A stretch of DNA of 64,000 nucleotides from an uncultured Cytophagales bacterium (GTDB taxonomy: Bacteria > Bacteroidota > Bacteroidia > Cytophagales > Thermonemataceae), in NCBI GenBank assembly GCA_938002655.1, contig CALLAC010000003.1:82486-146485 (forward strand), given 5' to 3'. The notes below the pieces were generated by a model that worked only from the letters and a program-made list of their open reading frames with translations, was not told where the DNA came from and did not search any database. How positions within the stretch are numbered: position 1 is the first letter of the stretch; each line of letters opens with the position of its first letter. Positions 20,833-30,619 of the stretch are shown one piece after another. The translations under genes and the position numbers were made by a program.

Positions 20833-20879
20833 TTTTACTGTAAATTTTCCCCTTATGAGAGAAAATTTACAGTAAAATT
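20831..20879. repeat. Perfect 19-bp inverted repeat
   Basis: The arm at 20831-20849 and its exact reverse complement at 20861-20879 flank an 11-base loop. It lies between the two TPR genes, just past the stop of the large one. There is no T-run after the stem on the minus strand, so a classical terminator is doubtful; mRNA 3'-end protection or attenuation of the small TPR gene is possible. Confidence 0.8.
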
Positions 20880-20893
20880 CAAAAGAGAGAAGA

Positions 20894-22609
20894 CTATTTG
20901 ATTTTATTTTCACCTGTTTTGGGTGCAGTTTTGGTATTATTAGCAGGTTTAGTTTCAGGAATAGCTTTCAATTTGAGCAATTCCTCTGCTTTTTTCAAAA
21001 TATCGCCATCATTCTTTTCATCAACAATTTTTTTGGCAAACTCTTTGGCTTTGGGCAAATCTTTTTTTGCATAGTAGTATCCCATCAAGTAGTTGTAAGC
21101 AGAAGCACGGTCTTTACGATATTTTGTAAGCTCTTTTTCTTTATCCTGTGCCTTTTCAATGAGTTTGTTTGTTTCAGCAAGATATGTTTCATAAGGTTCT
21201 TTGGCAAGAGCCTTGTCGTTGATGTCGTTACTATTCTGCGATAAGCGGTTGTTGGCTCTGTAAATCAAAAATTTTAGATAATCGGGATATTTTTGAAACC
21301 CTTGTGCAAAGATTTCATCAGCTTTTTCGTAGTTTTCCTTGCTAAGCATATACGAATAGCCTGCAAACAAATAGTTTTCTATGCCAAACTGCTTTTTGTT
21401 GAGTTTGTTTTTAGCAATTATCTCTTCAAAAGTCTTTCCGGCTTCGGTATATCTTTTTTGGCTGTATAGCGAATCGGCTATGCGGCGAATATAATAAATG
21501 CTTTCCTCATCATCAGGATTTAAATCGTAAGCTTTACGGAGATAATCATAGGCTTCATCATAATTTTTGTTAGAGAAAGCAATATCTGCTAAACACTCAT
21601 AGTCAGTAGAAAATAGTTTAATACCCGATTGCAAAACTTTATTCATATAATTTTGAGCTTCGGCAGTTTTGCCATTTTTTTGCAGAGCATAAGCCATCCA
21701 TCGGTTAAATTCAGGATATTTTACTTTATCTTCTATGGCTTTTAGCTCCTGTAAGGCTTTTTCATACTTTCCAGTTTTATACAAAAATATGGCATATCTG
21801 TAACGTATTTCATCACTTTTTTCGGAACGAGCTATGTACTTATCGTAATAGGCTATGGCACTATCTAATTTATTTGCTTTGGCGTATAATTCAGCAATTT
21901 TACGATAGATAGGAGTATAATCAGGAGCCACATGCATAATTTCTTTATATTCTTTCAATATTTCGGTGTAATCGGGGTTTTTACCAAATAAATTAAATTC
22001 TACACGTTTAGTGAGAGCTTTTCCACTTTTGTTATTACTTTTAGCCTTCGCAAAGTCGTAGTTAGCAATAGCTTTAGGTCCATTTTCGGGCTTTTGAGTA
22101 AGTTTGTAAGCATCTCCAAGAAAAATATAGGCATCTTCGGTAACGTTTTTGTGTTTGATAGCCTCTTCTAAAATCTTGATAGCTTCAAAGGGGTCTTGGT
22201 TGGGTGGATTGTGGCTGATATATGCCTCGCCAGCACGCAAAAGCACATTGTAGTCTTTGGACTTGGTTTTCTTAATAACTTCATCAATAATAGCTTTTGC
22301 ACCTGCTTTATCACCTTTCATTAGTTTTACTTCTGCAAGCCCAATTTCATTTAAAGAGAATTTTTTATCTGCCTGCAAACCTTTCTCAAATTGTGTTTGG
22401 GCTTGGTCGGCTTCAGCTGTTTTTGCGTAAAAATAACCCAAATAGTAATAATGTTCGGCAGTAGGTTTGCTACTTACAAGTTGTTCAAAAACTTTCTTGG
22501 CAGAGCTAAACTGCTCCATATCCATATATTGCAAGCCTTGCTGGATACTTTGAGCCTGCAACACATAGCTGAAAATAAAAGCTAGAGCCAATAGACTAAT
22601 TTTTTTCAT
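20894..22609 (-). CDS. Exported TPR-repeat protein
   Basis: 571 residues. A signal peptide (cleaved near LQAQ, residue 19) precedes at least ten TPR-like helix pairs over residues ~20-545, then a Lys/Thr/Pro-rich tail. Units such as AEHYYYLGYFYAKTAEADQA and EAYDYLRKAYDLNPDDEESI are clear. Such proteins act as periplasmic scaffolds in Bacteroidota. The PstS-like gene is 27 bases upstream on the same strand, so co-transcription is likely. The specific function is unknown. Confidence 0.8.
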   Translation of the reverse strand: MKKISLLALAFIFSYVLQAQSIQQGLQYMDMEQFSSAKKVFEQLVSSKPTAEHYYYLGYFYAKTAEADQAQTQFEKGLQADKKFSLNEIGLAEVKLMKGDKAGAKAIIDEVIKKTKSKDYNVLLRAGEAYISHNPPNQDPFEAIKILEEAIKHKNVTEDAYIFLGDAYKLTQKPENGPKAIANYDFAKAKSNNKSGKALTKRVEFNLFGKNPDYTEILKEYKEIMHVAPDYTPIYRKIAELYAKANKLDSAIAYYDKYIARSEKSDEIRYRYAIFLYKTGKYEKALQELKAIEDKVKYPEFNRWMAYALQKNGKTAEAQNYMNKVLQSGIKLFSTDYECLADIAFSNKNYDEAYDYLRKAYDLNPDDEESIYYIRRIADSLYSQKRYTEAGKTFEEIIAKNKLNKKQFGIENYLFAGYSYMLSKENYEKADEIFAQGFQKYPDYLKFLIYRANNRLSQNSNDINDKALAKEPYETYLAETNKLIEKAQDKEKELTKYRKDRASAYNYLMGYYYAKKDLPKAKEFAKKIVDEKNDGDILKKAEELLKLKAIPETKPANNTKTAPKTGENKIK

Positions 22610-22636
22610 TTGTGTTTGAATTTTATGGTTTGAAAA

Positions 22637-23599
22637 CTATTTAACTTCCAAATTTCGTGTAATAATTTCCACTTCACGCGTAGGGATTTTCTTGGGCAAA
22701 AGTCCTGCTTTTAGAAAAATTCTTTGTCCTGTTTCTTGTCCCAGAAAGCTCATAAAAGCATACGAAAGTCCTATTCGGTTATTTTTCACAATGCTGTACA
22801 CTTCTCTTGAAAGTGGGTAGAGATTTTGTGCCAAATTGGTTTGCGAAGCAAAATAAGCCTTTCCTGTGCTATCTTGTACGGGTAAAATTTTTACGCCTGC
22901 CAAGCGTTTCTGATTGGCTTCGTTATCTTCGCTTATCCAGCTAAAACCCACAACTCCCAAAGCATTTTCTCTTTTGGCAACCTGGTCTATAATAGCCAAA
23001 TTAGATTTTGTGCCAAAGATTTTCAGCTTGCTAATGTCAGCAATTTCAAATTTATTTTTCAAAAAATTATGATTGCTCGAATTGGCGTTATCTAATACAA
23101 TAACAATTTCACTATCAGGGTTTTGTGGGTTAATTTCTTTCCAATTCTTGATTTTTCCTGTAAAAATATCTTTGAGTTGCGAAAGGCTAATGCTCGTATC
23201 TTTGATAGTAGGGCTAACCACTATTGAGATAGCATCTACATAGCTTACCCAAGCACGTGTAATGGTTTTTTGTCGTTCAATTTCTTTTTTTTCGTTGCTG
23301 TTCAAATCTCTGCTGATAATGACGGCATCGACACTATCACGCAAAAGTAAAGCCACTGCTTTATCTTCGGGGGTTACTACAAGATTGATTTGTGCTTGCT
23401 CATATTCATTCATAAACATTTTTGCCTGTTGCTGAATGATATGGTAAAAGGCATCATCTACGGCAATATATACACTTCCACTGGTAGGCGTATCATATTT
23501 TTTTTCAGCATTTTGTTTTTCTTGGTTAGCAGAATGACAAGACCATACAATAGCCGCAGAAACGAAAATTAGGCAAAGATTTTTCAAAAGTGTTTTCAT
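22637..23599 (-). CDS. PstS-like substrate-binding lipoprotein
   Basis: 320 residues from ATG 23599, which puts a lipobox (AAIVWSCHSA) at the right distance; a longer frame to 23656 exists. The body is a periplasmic binding fold of the phosphate-binding PstS-like class: VDAVIISRDLNSNEKK, LKDIFTGKIKNWKEI, NSSNHNFLKNKF and ALGVVGFSWISE. PstS proteins feed phosphate to an ABC transporter; no pstC, pstA or pstB is adjacent, so ligand and partner are open. Confidence 0.8.
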   Translation of the reverse strand: MKTLLKNLCLIFVSAAIVWSCHSANQEKQNAEKKYDTPTSGSVYIAVDDAFYHIIQQQAKMFMNEYEQAQINLVVTPEDKAVALLLRDSVDAVIISRDLNSNEKKEIERQKTITRAWVSYVDAISIVVSPTIKDTSISLSQLKDIFTGKIKNWKEINPQNPDSEIVIVLDNANSSNHNFLKNKFEIADISKLKIFGTKSNLAIIDQVAKRENALGVVGFSWISEDNEANQKRLAGVKILPVQDSTGKAYFASQTNLAQNLYPLSREVYSIVKNNRIGLSYAFMSFLGQETGQRIFLKAGLLPKKIPTREVEIITRNLEVK

Positions 23600-23664
23600 T
23601 AGTTCAAATTTTTGGCAAAAATAAAATAAAATTCCTAAAAATTCACGTAAATTCAAGCATTATT

Positions 23665-25053
23665 TTATCTTCGGGCAATTTTCAACTTTTCAAAAATTGA
23701 ACCCAAAACCATTCCTATAATACTTGCCAAAAATCCTGCCAGATTCGCAGGTAAAAGTGTTATGGGGAAAATTAAGCAAACAATCCACACGATAAGTCCT
23801 ATGAATGTTGAAAGTATAGCCCCCAAACGAGAAGGATTTTCGAGATACAATGCCGCCCAAATAGGTACAACCAAAGTTACCAACCCCGATGAAGCCGCAA
23901 AACTAGCAAGTTCAAAAATGCTTTCACCCAAATTTGCCAAAATAAGCGAGAGAAGTGTAATTATCACCACCGAAATACGCAAAAGCCACAAAAGCGTTTT
24001 ATCAGTCTTGTTTTTGATAAAGGGCAAAAGTATATTTTCGGCAAGCACTGTGGCAGGAGCTAGAATAGCTCCACTCGCCGTACTTAAAATTGCTGATAGC
24101 AAAGCTCCTAAAAATAAAATTTGCACGCCTAAGCCGCCAATTTGTAGCACGAGTACAGGCATTAGTGCTTCAGCATTTTCTTGTAAAAGGTTCGGATATA
24201 AAATGCGAGCATAAAGCGTAATTACAAGGGGTATAGCCGTAATCAGCAAATACACTCCTGCTGAAAGAAATGAGGCTTTTACGGCAACTTTTTCCGATTT
24301 TGCAGAAAGAATACGTTGCAAGACATCTTGCGAAGGAATTGAGCCAAGTCCTAACGTAAGCCATGCAGAAATATATGCTAAAATATCCGAAAAATTGCGT
24401 TCGGGAAATATCTGAAAATATTTCGGAGGGCTTTTGGCAAGTACTTCGTTCAAAGATATTTGCTCGGATAAATTCCACCAAATCGCTATCATTCCTGCTA
24501 CAATAATGAAGGATTGCAGAAAATCCGTAACCGAAACTGCCCACATTCCACCGATATAAGTATAGATAAGTACTACAAATGCTCCTACTATCATACTTGT
24601 AAAAATGGGCAACTCCATTACACTTTCCAAAACTTCTCCAAGTGCTTTGAGCTGTGCCGCCACCCAACCAAAATAAGTAATTACCATTATCAGACTGCTC
24701 AGGAAGGCAATTGGTGTATTATATCGTTTTTCAAATAAATCGCCAAAGGTTAGTAAGCCCAAACGATACAATTTTCTTGTAAAGAAAAAGCCAATGATAA
24801 TTAGAGCTAAAACCGCTCCCAAAGGTTCTTCAATTATTCCCAAAAACCCATTTTTAGCATACTCCGAAGGGCCGCCCATTATCACTTCCGAGCCGAACCA
24901 AGTAGCAAACAAACACGCCACCGAAACGCCCAAAGGCAAATTTCTACCTGCCAAAGCAAAATCTTGAGCATTTTTTACTCGTCTGCTGGCCCAATAACCT
25001 ACTAAAAGAGTAAGCAATAGATACAGCAGTATAAATATCTGTAAAGCAAGCAA
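23665..25053 (-). CDS. Sodium:solute symporter family transporter
   Basis: 462 residues with about 13 hydrophobic helices. N-terminal YWASRRVKNAQDFALAGRNL is the usual opening of the SSS family, and LACLFATWFGSE-like and LGSIPSQDVLQRILSAKSEK segments hold the conserved sodium-coupled core. Substrates of this family include sugars, proline, pantothenate and acetate; nothing here decides between them. It is upstream of the PstS-like gene on the same strand, with a gap of about 65 bases. Confidence 0.88.
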   Translation of the reverse strand: MLALQIFILLYLLLTLLVGYWASRRVKNAQDFALAGRNLPLGVSVACLFATWFGSEVIMGGPSEYAKNGFLGIIEEPLGAVLALIIIGFFFTRKLYRLGLLTFGDLFEKRYNTPIAFLSSLIMVITYFGWVAAQLKALGEVLESVMELPIFTSMIVGAFVVLIYTYIGGMWAVSVTDFLQSFIIVAGMIAIWWNLSEQISLNEVLAKSPPKYFQIFPERNFSDILAYISAWLTLGLGSIPSQDVLQRILSAKSEKVAVKASFLSAGVYLLITAIPLVITLYARILYPNLLQENAEALMPVLVLQIGGLGVQILFLGALLSAILSTASGAILAPATVLAENILLPFIKNKTDKTLLWLLRISVVIITLLSLILANLGESIFELASFAASSGLVTLVVPIWAALYLENPSRLGAILSTFIGLIVWIVCLIFPITLLPANLAGFLASIIGMVLGSIFEKLKIARR

Positions 25054-25148
25054 ATTTTTATATTTTTTACTGAAAGCAGCGAAAGTAAAAAATGGCTAAT
25101 AAAATTTCAATTTTGGAAGTATTTTTCTGCCGATTTCAGCCCTGAATG

Positions 25149-26273
25149 CTATTTTTTTTGCATTTTAGAAATCTTATTGCTTCCAAAGAATAATTGTTTG
25201 GGTTTGTGATGAGCCACAACACAGCAAGAACTATGATGTTCTATGTAGCCATCGCCTTGCCAAAAAGCGGCGTTATCGTGAGGACGAACTTGATATTTTT
25301 GCTGTTTCCATTGTTCTTTTTCTTGTTCCAATTCTTTCTCTAATTCTTCATTAGAGAGAGCATCAATGAGCTTATTCAAATCAGGTTGCCCTGCATCTAC
25401 CCAAGCTGTGTACCAAAAATCGGCAACAGCTTTGACAGAAGCACGCATGCGTTTTTCAACTTGCCCATTGAGCCTATCATGATAGGCTTTGGAAAACTCA
25501 CGAGAGTAGGTACGTATCGTAATTTTGTTGCGTTCTTCAAAAACATATTTTTTATCTTCGGGAAACTCTTGGGTAAGTTCTTTTTCAAAGTGAAGCACCG
25601 AATCTAGTGCATTATGAGCATTGATAACATAATCCCAAGCACGCAGTTGGGTATTTTTAATATATTCGGCTCTTCCTACAAAAAAATCATAGTCTTGTGA
25701 AAAAAGTTCAGGCAAACGCGATTCCCAAAAACCATGAATGCCTACTTGCCCTGTTTTTTGTCCGTTGTAGTTTTCGGTAGTGTGCAAAGGTACATTGCTA
25801 TCGGCGATGTAATGCCCCAAATCAGCACTTAGGCGTAAAATTCGCCTTGTGTCTCTTTGTTCAAAAGCTCTTGTAAGTTCGTGTTTCATTTTTTCAATAT
25901 GCCAAGGAACAATACCATAAGCTCGTAATGTATCTTCGGTAAAGCGTTCTACGGCTTGCTTCCAATAGCGAGGCATTTTGTAGACAGCACTATCATTGAA
26001 AAATTTATCATATACATCAATATCTATGAAATGCTTTTCTGCTTCGCCTGCTACGGCATATCGACGAGCATCAGGGTTTACGGCTTCTTCTGTAATAAAA
26101 TTGATGTAATGTTTGTAAAACCGAAGCATTTCGGGTGGCAAACAAAATACTGCCAAGCGATTGATTTTTTTGTGCCCAAAAAACCCCCATTGAGGGGAAC
26201 TTTGTCGTGTGCTAGTCAGCAACAAAGTCAGGATGATAAAAAATAAACTTGTCTGCAAATAATTTTTTCCCAT
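25149..26273 (-). CDS. Zinc-dependent phospholipase C family protein
   Basis: 374 residues from ATG 26273 (an ATG at 26291 is also possible). A signal-like N-terminus ends just before QWGFFGHKKINRLAVF; the mature N-terminal Trp and the His of FFGH are typical of zinc-dependent phospholipase C and S1/P1-type enzymes. Further metal-ligand patterns are FIDIDVYD, LSADLGHYIADSNVPLHTTENYNG and GIHGFWESRLPEL. The protein is probably exported and hydrolyses phosphoesters, perhaps phospholipids. The last ~60 residues are charged and His-rich (IEHHSSCCVVAHHK), outside the catalytic fold. Confidence 0.75.
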   Translation of the reverse strand: MGKNYLQTSLFFIILTLLLTSTRQSSPQWGFFGHKKINRLAVFCLPPEMLRFYKHYINFITEEAVNPDARRYAVAGEAEKHFIDIDVYDKFFNDSAVYKMPRYWKQAVERFTEDTLRAYGIVPWHIEKMKHELTRAFEQRDTRRILRLSADLGHYIADSNVPLHTTENYNGQKTGQVGIHGFWESRLPELFSQDYDFFVGRAEYIKNTQLRAWDYVINAHNALDSVLHFEKELTQEFPEDKKYVFEERNKITIRTYSREFSKAYHDRLNGQVEKRMRASVKAVADFWYTAWVDAGQPDLNKLIDALSNEELEKELEQEKEQWKQQKYQVRPHDNAAFWQGDGYIEHHSSCCVVAHHKPKQLFFGSNKISKMQKK

Positions 26274-26307
26274 AATGTCATTACTCTTCATTTTTATCCC
26301 AAAAATC

Positions 26308-27012
26308 CTAACCGAAAATAATCCCTGTTTGTTTGAATGGATTAGTAAGAGTAGTGATGATGCCTCCCAAGCAAAGTTGTATGCGGCTTGTGGGATTGAA
26401 AGAAATTCCCAAAGAAGCTATGGAATTGGAAGTATTGGCAAAGGTGGCATCGCTCATCAAAGCCCAACATTCACTAAAAGGGATTTCAATTCCTGCAAAG
26501 ATGCCTAAATTCTTGCCATTGCCCGTAAAAGCATCGTTAGCCAGGTAAGCATCGAGATTGATATGCCAATCTTCCATAAATTCAGAGGCAAGCATTGTGT
26601 AAAAAGTATAAGCCCAATGCCCATCATTAACTAAATTTGTACCCATTTGTGTGCCGATGTTAGTACGCAGTTTGGGGTGCGGTAAGATGGGAATACTTTT
26701 TTGCATATTAAAAAGCAACAAAGGAGTTACAGTTTCCAATCCCAGCGTATCTTCTACTGCCAAAAATTTAGCATTTTTTCTCCAAGAAAAATCGGTATCC
26801 AAATTGGAAGCCAATTCCCAATGATGCCCTATGCCGTAACCAAAATCAAATTTAGTTTGGGTTGAATACAAATGCCAAAAGTTGTTCTGCACTTGATAAA
26901 AATGCTTACCCTTATGTGTGATTTCTTCCGAAGGAATGGTAAAGAAAGTCTGCTGAGCCTGCAAGAGAATGTATTTGCTAATAAACCACAAAACCAAGAT
27001 CCAACTTTTCAT
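26308..27012 (-). CDS. Outer-membrane beta-rich hypothetical protein
   Basis: 234 residues from ATG 27012, where a signal peptide begins (cleaved near LLQAQ). The mature part shows alternating hydrophobic and polar residues with many aromatic and Gly residues, as in a small outer-membrane barrel (for example FDFGYGIGHHWELASNL). No family recognised. It lies between the desaturase and phospholipase-like genes on the same strand. Confidence 0.65.
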   Translation of the reverse strand: MKSWILVLWFISKYILLQAQQTFFTIPSEEITHKGKHFYQVQNNFWHLYSTQTKFDFGYGIGHHWELASNLDTDFSWRKNAKFLAVEDTLGLETVTPLLLFNMQKSIPILPHPKLRTNIGTQMGTNLVNDGHWAYTFYTMLASEFMEDWHINLDAYLANDAFTGNGKNLGIFAGIEIPFSECWALMSDATFANTSNSIASLGISFNPTSRIQLCLGGIITTLTNPFKQTGIIFG

Positions 27013-27089
27013 TTTGTTAAGATTGATAAAGTAGTAGGAGTTGTAAAATTTGCAAACCAGCAAATAGCTCAAAGCAAACTTCTATTTAA

Positions 27090-28175
27090 TCAGCAACTTA
27101 CCAGCACAGGCTTTTTCCCAAAGGCTTTCATGGTTTTAATATGCGAAACAACAGCATGCCAAAGCGTAGGAGCTTCGTAATAAGGTATATCATAGCTTTC
27201 ACAAACTTCTTTTACAATCTTACTGATAGCAGGATAATGTACGTGACTAATGCGTGGGAACAGATGATGCTCTATTTGAAAGTTTAAACCACCCAATAGC
27301 CAAGAAATTAGCTTGCTTTGAGTAGCAAAATTAGCAGTAGTACGAACCTGATGCTCTGCCCATTCGGAATCAATGAAAGCACTTTCTGTTACAAAATGTT
27401 CGTGTTCTACTTCTTCTACCATATGAGCAAGCTGGAAAGTAAGCGATAAAGTGATACCCATTACGATGTGCATCAAAGCAAAACCTATTGCCCAGGCAGT
27501 CCAGCCAACAAAATATACAGGAACTGCTACATAAAATACCATATACAAAATTTTACTGAACCAAAAAATAATATGCTCTTTGAGCGGAATTTTGCTAATC
27601 GGGGTATTGTGTATTTTACGTTTGAAGTATTTTTGCATATCGGTCAGGAAGACCCAAGCAAACGAGCTAATAGCATACAAAAAGAAAACATAAATGTGCT
27701 GAAAGCGGTGAGCAGGTTTCCAAACTTGTGTAGATGCCATTCGTATCAGGGGGCTTTTGGCAATATCATCATCCAATCCGTCTATGTTGGTATAGGTGTG
27801 ATGTGTGATATTGTGTTTTATTTTCCAAATAAAAGCATTGCCACCGAGTGCATTCATTGTAAGACCTAAAATTTCGTTGAGTGTTTTACTTTTGGAATAA
27901 CTGCCATGATTGGCGTCGTGCATTACATTGAAGCCAATAGTTGCCAGTATAAAGCCCAGCAAAGCACTGCCCAGCATACTTACCCAAGCTGGCAGAATAT
28001 TGCTCAAAAGCAAAATATACAGCCCCATAGCAGAGCCAATCAGAATAATTGTTTTAGAAAATAAACGCCAATCGCCTGTTTTAGAGAGTTTTTTTTCTTG
28101 AAAATAAACTTCTACGGCATTTTTGAGTGTTTCATAGAAATTTCCTTTGCGGTTGTTGAAAGTTACTTTGGGCAT
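27090..28175 (-). CDS. Membrane fatty acid desaturase (acyl-CoA/acyl-lipid type)
   Basis: 361 residues with four or more hydrophobic helices and the three His boxes of membrane desaturases: HDANHGSYS, HNITHHTYTN and QIEHHLFPRISHVHY. The glutamine-containing third box is typical of front-end or acyl-CoA desaturases of this branch. No cytochrome b5 domain is fused. It introduces a double bond into membrane fatty acids using di-iron and oxygen, likely part of adaptation of membrane fluidity. It appears to be a single gene. Confidence 0.9.
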   Translation of the reverse strand: MPKVTFNNRKGNFYETLKNAVEVYFQEKKLSKTGDWRLFSKTIILIGSAMGLYILLLSNILPAWVSMLGSALLGFILATIGFNVMHDANHGSYSKSKTLNEILGLTMNALGGNAFIWKIKHNITHHTYTNIDGLDDDIAKSPLIRMASTQVWKPAHRFQHIYVFFLYAISSFAWVFLTDMQKYFKRKIHNTPISKIPLKEHIIFWFSKILYMVFYVAVPVYFVGWTAWAIGFALMHIVMGITLSLTFQLAHMVEEVEHEHFVTESAFIDSEWAEHQVRTTANFATQSKLISWLLGGLNFQIEHHLFPRISHVHYPAISKIVKEVCESYDIPYYEAPTLWHAVVSHIKTMKAFGKKPVLVSC

Positions 28176-28319
28176 AAATTAAATTAAATTTTCTTCAAGT
28201 TACGAACAAAAAAATTCTGCTCCTAATAAAAAATGGAAAATAAAATTTTCCACTTTACGTTTTGCGAACAATTTGCACTTTTTCAAGAATAAATAGGATA
28301 ACAAAGAGAAATAAATGCT

Positions 28320-30545
28320 CTATAAACTTCTCATCAAAAAATCTGTCATCAGTTGGTAGAGATGTAAGCGAGTATTTCCGCCGTAGATGCCGTGATTTCG
28401 GTTAGGATAGTAGAAACTTTCAAAGTGTTTGCCTGCTTTGATAAGTGCTTCTTGCAAAGCTACAGCATTCTGAAAGTGTACGTTATCATCGCTCGTACCG
28501 TGAATGAGCAAAAATTTACCTTTTAGCTTGCTTGCATGGGTGATAGGGGAGTTATCGTCATAGCCAGCGGCATTATTTTGAGGCAAACCCAAATAACGTT
28601 CGGTATAGATAGTATCATAAAAACGCCAATTCGTTACAGGGGCTACTGAAATAGCGGCTTTGAAAACATCATTGCCTTGCAGAATACAATTTGCCGCCAT
28701 ATAGCCACCATAGCTCCAGCCCCAAATACCGATACGACTGCCATCTACATAAGGAAGTGTTGACAGATATCTTGCCGCTTGTATTTGGTCTTCTACTTCC
28801 AATTTGCCGAGCTGTCCGTAAGTACATTTTCGAAAAGCCTCGCCTCGCCCCCCTGTACCACGATTATCCACGCAAACAATCAAGTAGCCTTTTGCCGCAA
28901 GGTGCTGATACCAAAAATAGTCAAAGGCATTCCATTCGTTTTCTACTTGTTGCGAGCCCGGACCGCCGTACACAAACATTAAAACAGGGTATTTTTGAGT
29001 AGGATTGAAATTTATGGGTTTGATTTGCCAAGCATTGAGCTCGGTTTCGGAGGTTTTGATAGTAAAAAACTCTTTGGGGGAAATCTGATAATCTTCTAAT
29101 AATTTGCGTAAAGTACTATTGGTTTCCAAATCTTTAATTTTTTTCCCTGAAGCCTCATATAAGCTGTATGTAGGAGGAGTATTGGCTGTACTGAATTCGT
29201 CCATAAAAAACCGACAATCAGTACTCATCGTAACTTTGTGCATACCTTTTTCGGCAAGCACGATTTTTTCGGAGCCTTTGTCCAAAGAAATTACAAACAG
29301 ATTACGCTCCAAAGGCGAGACTTTTGTAGCAGTAAAATAAAGCAATCGCTTTTTTTCGTCTATCCCTACCAATTCGCTAGTTTCCCAGGCTCCTTTGGTA
29401 ATTTGCCGAATGAGCTTTCCGTTTATATCATAAAGATAAAAGTGCTTAAAGCCGTCTTTTTCCGAAGCCAAAATCAATTCTTTTCCATTTTGCAAATAGT
29501 GTAAATTTTCACAAAACTCGATATCTACATAAGCCTTATTTTCTTCGCTGTAAATGTTTTGAGTAGTATTTTTCGCAAGATCGGCGTGAATAAGCTCTAA
29601 TTTATTCTGCAAGCGATTGAGTTTGTAAATAGCTAATACATTCGGATTAGCAGTCCATTGTACGCGAGGAATGTAAATATCTTTTTCGCTACCCAAATCT
29701 ATGTTTTGTATTTGCTTATTTTCTAAAAAATAAACCGAAAACGAAACAAAAGCATTCTGTTCACCTGCTTTGGGATATTTGAAACGATAGTCTTGTGGAT
29801 AAAGCCCTTTCCAAATTTGCATATTATACTCTCTGACATGGCTTTCGTCGAAAGTATAAAAAGCTATTTTTTTGCTATCAGGCGACCAAAAAAAGGCTCT
29901 TGCAAAGCCAAATTCTTCTTCATATACCCAATCCGTAGCACCATTGATGATTTGATTAGGTTTGCCGTTGGTAGTAATTGCTATTTCGGTTTGCGAAGCG
30001 ATATCTACTAAAAAAAGATTATTTTCTCTTACAAATGCAATTTTTGAGCCATCAGGCGAAAGGGTAGCATACGATTGCTTGCCATTTGGAGAAACTTGAA
30101 TAAGTTTTTGAGTTCTAAGGTCGTATAGATAATATTCTGCTTTGAAAGAGCGGCGATAAATAGCTTCTCGCTCATTGTAGAGCAAAATTTTATCTTCGGT
30201 AGCATTGAATTCGTAACTATCAAAATCAATTGGCAATTCGACAATTAAACCCACATTTTTACCTGTACGCGTTTCATACTTGTAAATCTTTCTGCCTTCT
30301 GAAACCGTGTAAAAACGACTATCCTTCATGTAATTGAAGCCTTTAACAGCCTGCGGGTAAAACAAATACTTTTGCCAAATATCCTCAATGCTCACAATTT
30401 TCTTTTGTGCAAAAGCTGAAATAAATGCAGAAAGAGCGAAAAATAAGCTTTTGGCAAATTTTCGCAAAAAAATCTGATTAAAAAGTTGATTTTGGCATGT
30501 AACTTGCTCTGATTTTAACAGATTTGAATGAAAGAAACCAAGCAT
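28320..30545 (-). CDS. S9 family peptidase, dipeptidyl peptidase IV-like
   Basis: 741 residues. After a hydrophobic signal (about 30-46) comes a beta-propeller (to ~480) and an alpha/beta-hydrolase domain. The catalytic Ser is in GIWGWSYGGYMA, the Asp in HGTSDDNVHFQNA and the His in NRNHGIYGGN. The propeller contains DWVYEEEFGF, the double-Glu motif that binds the peptide N-terminus in DPP-IV. It releases Xaa-Pro dipeptides in the periplasm. The first ~29 residues before the signal are unusual and the true start may be a little downstream. Confidence 0.9.
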   Translation of the reverse strand: MLGFFHSNLLKSEQVTCQNQLFNQIFLRKFAKSLFFALSAFISAFAQKKIVSIEDIWQKYLFYPQAVKGFNYMKDSRFYTVSEGRKIYKYETRTGKNVGLIVELPIDFDSYEFNATEDKILLYNEREAIYRRSFKAEYYLYDLRTQKLIQVSPNGKQSYATLSPDGSKIAFVRENNLFLVDIASQTEIAITTNGKPNQIINGATDWVYEEEFGFARAFFWSPDSKKIAFYTFDESHVREYNMQIWKGLYPQDYRFKYPKAGEQNAFVSFSVYFLENKQIQNIDLGSEKDIYIPRVQWTANPNVLAIYKLNRLQNKLELIHADLAKNTTQNIYSEENKAYVDIEFCENLHYLQNGKELILASEKDGFKHFYLYDINGKLIRQITKGAWETSELVGIDEKKRLLYFTATKVSPLERNLFVISLDKGSEKIVLAEKGMHKVTMSTDCRFFMDEFSTANTPPTYSLYEASGKKIKDLETNSTLRKLLEDYQISPKEFFTIKTSETELNAWQIKPINFNPTQKYPVLMFVYGGPGSQQVENEWNAFDYFWYQHLAAKGYLIVCVDNRGTGGRGEAFRKCTYGQLGKLEVEDQIQAARYLSTLPYVDGSRIGIWGWSYGGYMAANCILQGNDVFKAAISVAPVTNWRFYDTIYTERYLGLPQNNAAGYDDNSPITHASKLKGKFLLIHGTSDDNVHFQNAVALQEALIKAGKHFESFYYPNRNHGIYGGNTRLHLYQLMTDFLMRSL

Positions 30546-30587
30546 ATAGTTTTGTTTGTTTATGTTGTTTAATTGTTTGAAAGAAAA

Positions 30588-30608
30588 CCCCAGGTATTTT
30601 ACTTGGGG
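30588..30608 (-). terminator. Terminator after the peroxiredoxin gene
   Basis: CCCCAGGTA (30588-30596) pairs with TACTTGGGG (30600-30608), with one wobble and a very short loop, and on the minus strand is followed by a T-run. It separates the peroxiredoxin gene from the DPP-IV-like gene. Confidence 0.7.
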
Positions 30609-30619
30609 CTTTTTTATTT

